Shown piece by piece: positions 62,727 to 64,000 of a DNA stretch of 64,000 nucleotides. Within the stretch, counting starts at the first letter, position 1; each line of letters starts with the position of its first letter. Source of the stretch: Cryobacterium psychrophilum. Lineage in GTDB: Bacteria; Actinomycetota; Actinomycetes; Actinomycetales; Microbacteriaceae. The position numbers and the translations under genes are program-made. The notes under the pieces are model-generated. The model saw nothing but the letters and a program-made list of their open reading frames with translations. It did no database searches and was not told the DNA's origin. The DNA is taken from positions 992,001 to 1,056,000 of the forward strand of contig NZ_SODI01000001.1 in NCBI RefSeq assembly GCF_004365915.1, written 5' to 3'.

Positions 62727-63752
62727 CTAGACCGCGCTCGAACCCGCCCAGAGGTTGATGCCCTGGTCGGTGGCGTGCTCGTCGATCGCGGCGAGCTCGT
62801 CGACACTGAACGAGAGGCTGTCGAGCGCGGCAACGTTCGTCTCCAGCTGCGCCACCGAGGAGGCACCCACGAGCGCCGACGTGACCGCCGTATTGCGCAG
62901 CACCCAGGCGAGGGCCATCTGGGCCAGTGACTGGCCGCGACCCTGCGCGATGTCGGTGAGCGAACGGATGCTCGCAAGCGTCGCCGCGTTCACCATGGAC
63001 TTGTTCGCCGAACCGTCACGTGCCACACGCGAATCCGACGGAATTCCGCCGAGGTAGCGGTCGGTGAGCAGTCCCTGCGCGAGTGGGGAGAACGCGATGC
63101 AGCCGGCACCGATGTCGTCGAGGGTGTCGAGCAGGTCGTCTTCGACCCAGCGGTTGAACAGGGAATAAGAGGGCTGGTGAATGAGCAACGGCGTCCCCAT
63201 ATCGGCGAGAATCGCGGCGGCCTCGCGCGATCGAGCCGGTGAGTATGAGGAGATGCCGGCGTAGAGCGCCCGGCCGCTGGTGACGGCCGTGTGCAGCGCA
63301 CCCATGGTCTCCTCGAGCGGGGTGTCGGGGTCGGCGCGGTGGGAGTAAAAAATGTCGACGTAGTCCACGCCCATGCGACCGAGGGACTGGTCGAGGCTCG
63401 CGAGCAGGTACTTGCGCGAACCGAAGTTGCCGTACGGCCCCGGCCACATGTCGTAGCCGGCCTTGCTCGAGATGATCATTTCGTCGCGGTGGGCCACGAA
63501 GTCCTCACGGAAGATCTTGCCGAAGTTCGTCTCCGCGCTGCCGTAGGGCGGGCCGTAATTGTTCGCGAGGTCGAAGTGCGTGATGCCGAGGTCGAAGGCC
63601 CGGCGCAGGATGGCGCGCTGGGTGTCGATGGGCTTGTCATCGCCGAAATTCTGCCAGAGTCCGAGCGAGATCGAGGGCAGCTTGAGGCCACTCCGCCCCG
63701 TGCGTCGGTACGGCATGGATTCATAGCGGGCTTCTGCGGGAATGTAGGTCAC
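62727..63752 (-). CDS. Aldo/keto reductase (L-glyceraldehyde 3-phosphate reductase-like)
   Basis: 341 residues. Close to the YghZ/Gpr group: 'YRRTGRSGLKLPSISLGLWQNFG', catalytic Asp-Tyr context 'HFDLANNYGPPYGSAE', Lys in 'MIISSKAGYDMWPGPYGNFG', 'YVDIFYSHRADPDTPLEE', and the C-terminal NADPH pocket 'TSALVGASSVAQLETNVAAL'. The GTG at 63752 gives a conserved MTYIPAEARYESMPY start. A consensus AGGAGG lies directly against this GTG with no spacer, so the exact start is odd. Divergent from the VOC gene. Confidence 0.93.
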   Translation of the reverse strand: MTYIPAEARYESMPYRRTGRSGLKLPSISLGLWQNFGDDKPIDTQRAILRRAFDLGITHFDLANNYGPPYGSAETNFGKIFREDFVAHRDEMIISSKAGYDMWPGPYGNFGSRKYLLASLDQSLGRMGVDYVDIFYSHRADPDTPLEETMGALHTAVTSGRALYAGISSYSPARSREAAAILADMGTPLLIHQPSYSLFNRWVEDDLLDTLDDIGAGCIAFSPLAQGLLTDRYLGGIPSDSRVARDGSANKSMVNAATLASIRSLTDIAQGRGQSLAQMALAWVLRNTAVTSALVGASSVAQLETNVAALDSLSFSVDELAAIDEHATDQGINLWAGSSAV

Positions 63753-63801
63753 CCTCCTGATACTGCCACGGCATCCGCTCGTCTCGTAGTTGACTGGGCC
63801 C

Positions 63802-64000
63802 ATGCGAATCAACGGAGTGCACCACATTGCCATCATCGCGAGTGACTATGAGGTCTCGAAACGCTTCTACCAGGAGGTGCTCGGCTGCCGCCTCGACGCC
63901 GAATATTACCGCGGCGAACGCGAGTCCTGGATGGGCAAGCTCTCGCTCAACGGCACGTATCTCATTGAGCTCTTCACCTTTCCGAACACGCCACCGCGAC
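63802..64000 (+). CDS. VOC-family protein (GloA2/YaeR-like), 3' end missing
   Basis: First 66 codons are present. The N terminus 'INGVHHIAIIASDYEVSKRFYQEVLG' contains the metal-ligand His of glyoxalase-fold proteins, followed by 'ESWMGKLSLNGTYLIELFTFP' with the conserved Glu, closely resembling the E. coli YaeR/GloA2 type. Function is not well established for this group. It runs off the right edge. Divergent start 49 bp from the aldo/keto reductase GTG. Confidence 0.85.
   Translation, partial: MRINGVHHIAIIASDYEVSKRFYQEVLGCRLDAEYYRGERESWMGKLSLNGTYLIELFTFPNTPPR

Overview
The window is about 64 kb of high-GC chromosomal DNA from an actinobacterium. It is most likely a member of the Microbacteriaceae (Cryobacterium/Leifsonia-like, by inference). 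The evidence is many GTG and TTG starts, ATGA/GTGA/TTGA stop-start overlaps, F420/DDN-type enzymes, a DUF222-HNH protein, DUF2510, GAF-ANTAR regulators, and a CUT1 sugar transporter without its own ATPase. I see no tRNA, rRNA, CRISPR array, prophage or intact insertion sequence. No stretch longer than 300 bases lacks a gene; the largest gaps (about 210-260 bases) lie near 16.9, 27.9, 38.5, 53.3 and 59.0 kb. Layout. 0-2.3 kb: end of a CoA-binding protein, an iron-sulfur serine dehydratase and a LysM lipoprotein. 2.2-12 kb: a leftward galactoside operon (GH42 beta-galactosidase, two permeases, sugar-binding lipoprotein, GH36 alpha-galactosidase, Gfo/Idh oxidoreductase) facing its LacI regulator across two matching operators. 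12-19.6 kb: a DUF3516 helicase, membrane molybdopterin oxidoreductase, DDN-family protein, RNase HI with an unusual C-terminal tail, DksA-like protein and a degenerate DEDDh exonuclease with BRCT. 19.7-26 kb: histidine utilisation operon (IclR regulator, hutU, M20 amidohydrolase, hutF, hutI) without hutH or a classical hutG. 26-39.4 kb: a mini membrane protein, sugar MFS transporter, MpaB-like oxygenase, M18 aminopeptidase, small proteins, a RecQ helicase fused to a phosphoribosyltransferase-like tail, a complete polar amino-acid ABC transporter, a DUF222-HNH protein and a membrane protein. 39.5-43.7 kb: sbcC-sbcD. 43.8-49.8 kb: a compact fructose PTS locus (regulator, 1-phosphofructokinase, EIIABC, EI, HPr). 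49.8-64 kb: a TM0106-type RecB-like nuclease/helicase, a tiny cysteine-rich protein with a strong terminator, oligopeptidase B, two adjacent GAF-ANTAR proteins, a PIG-L/methyltransferase fusion, a SNF2 helicase, a small membrane protein, an aldo/keto reductase and the start of a VOC protein. How the genes work together: three catabolic modules (galactosides, histidine, fructose) are each adjacent to a dedicated regulator. The fructose module also carries the general PTS proteins. The most unusual items are the RNase HI with a ribbon-helix-helix-like tail, the RecQ-phosphoribosyltransferase fusion, two enzymes with substituted catalytic residues (exonuclease and PIG-L), the M20 enzyme sitting where HutG is expected, a vestige of M18 coding sequence in an intergenic region, and an isolated 81-bp palindrome near 62.7 kb.
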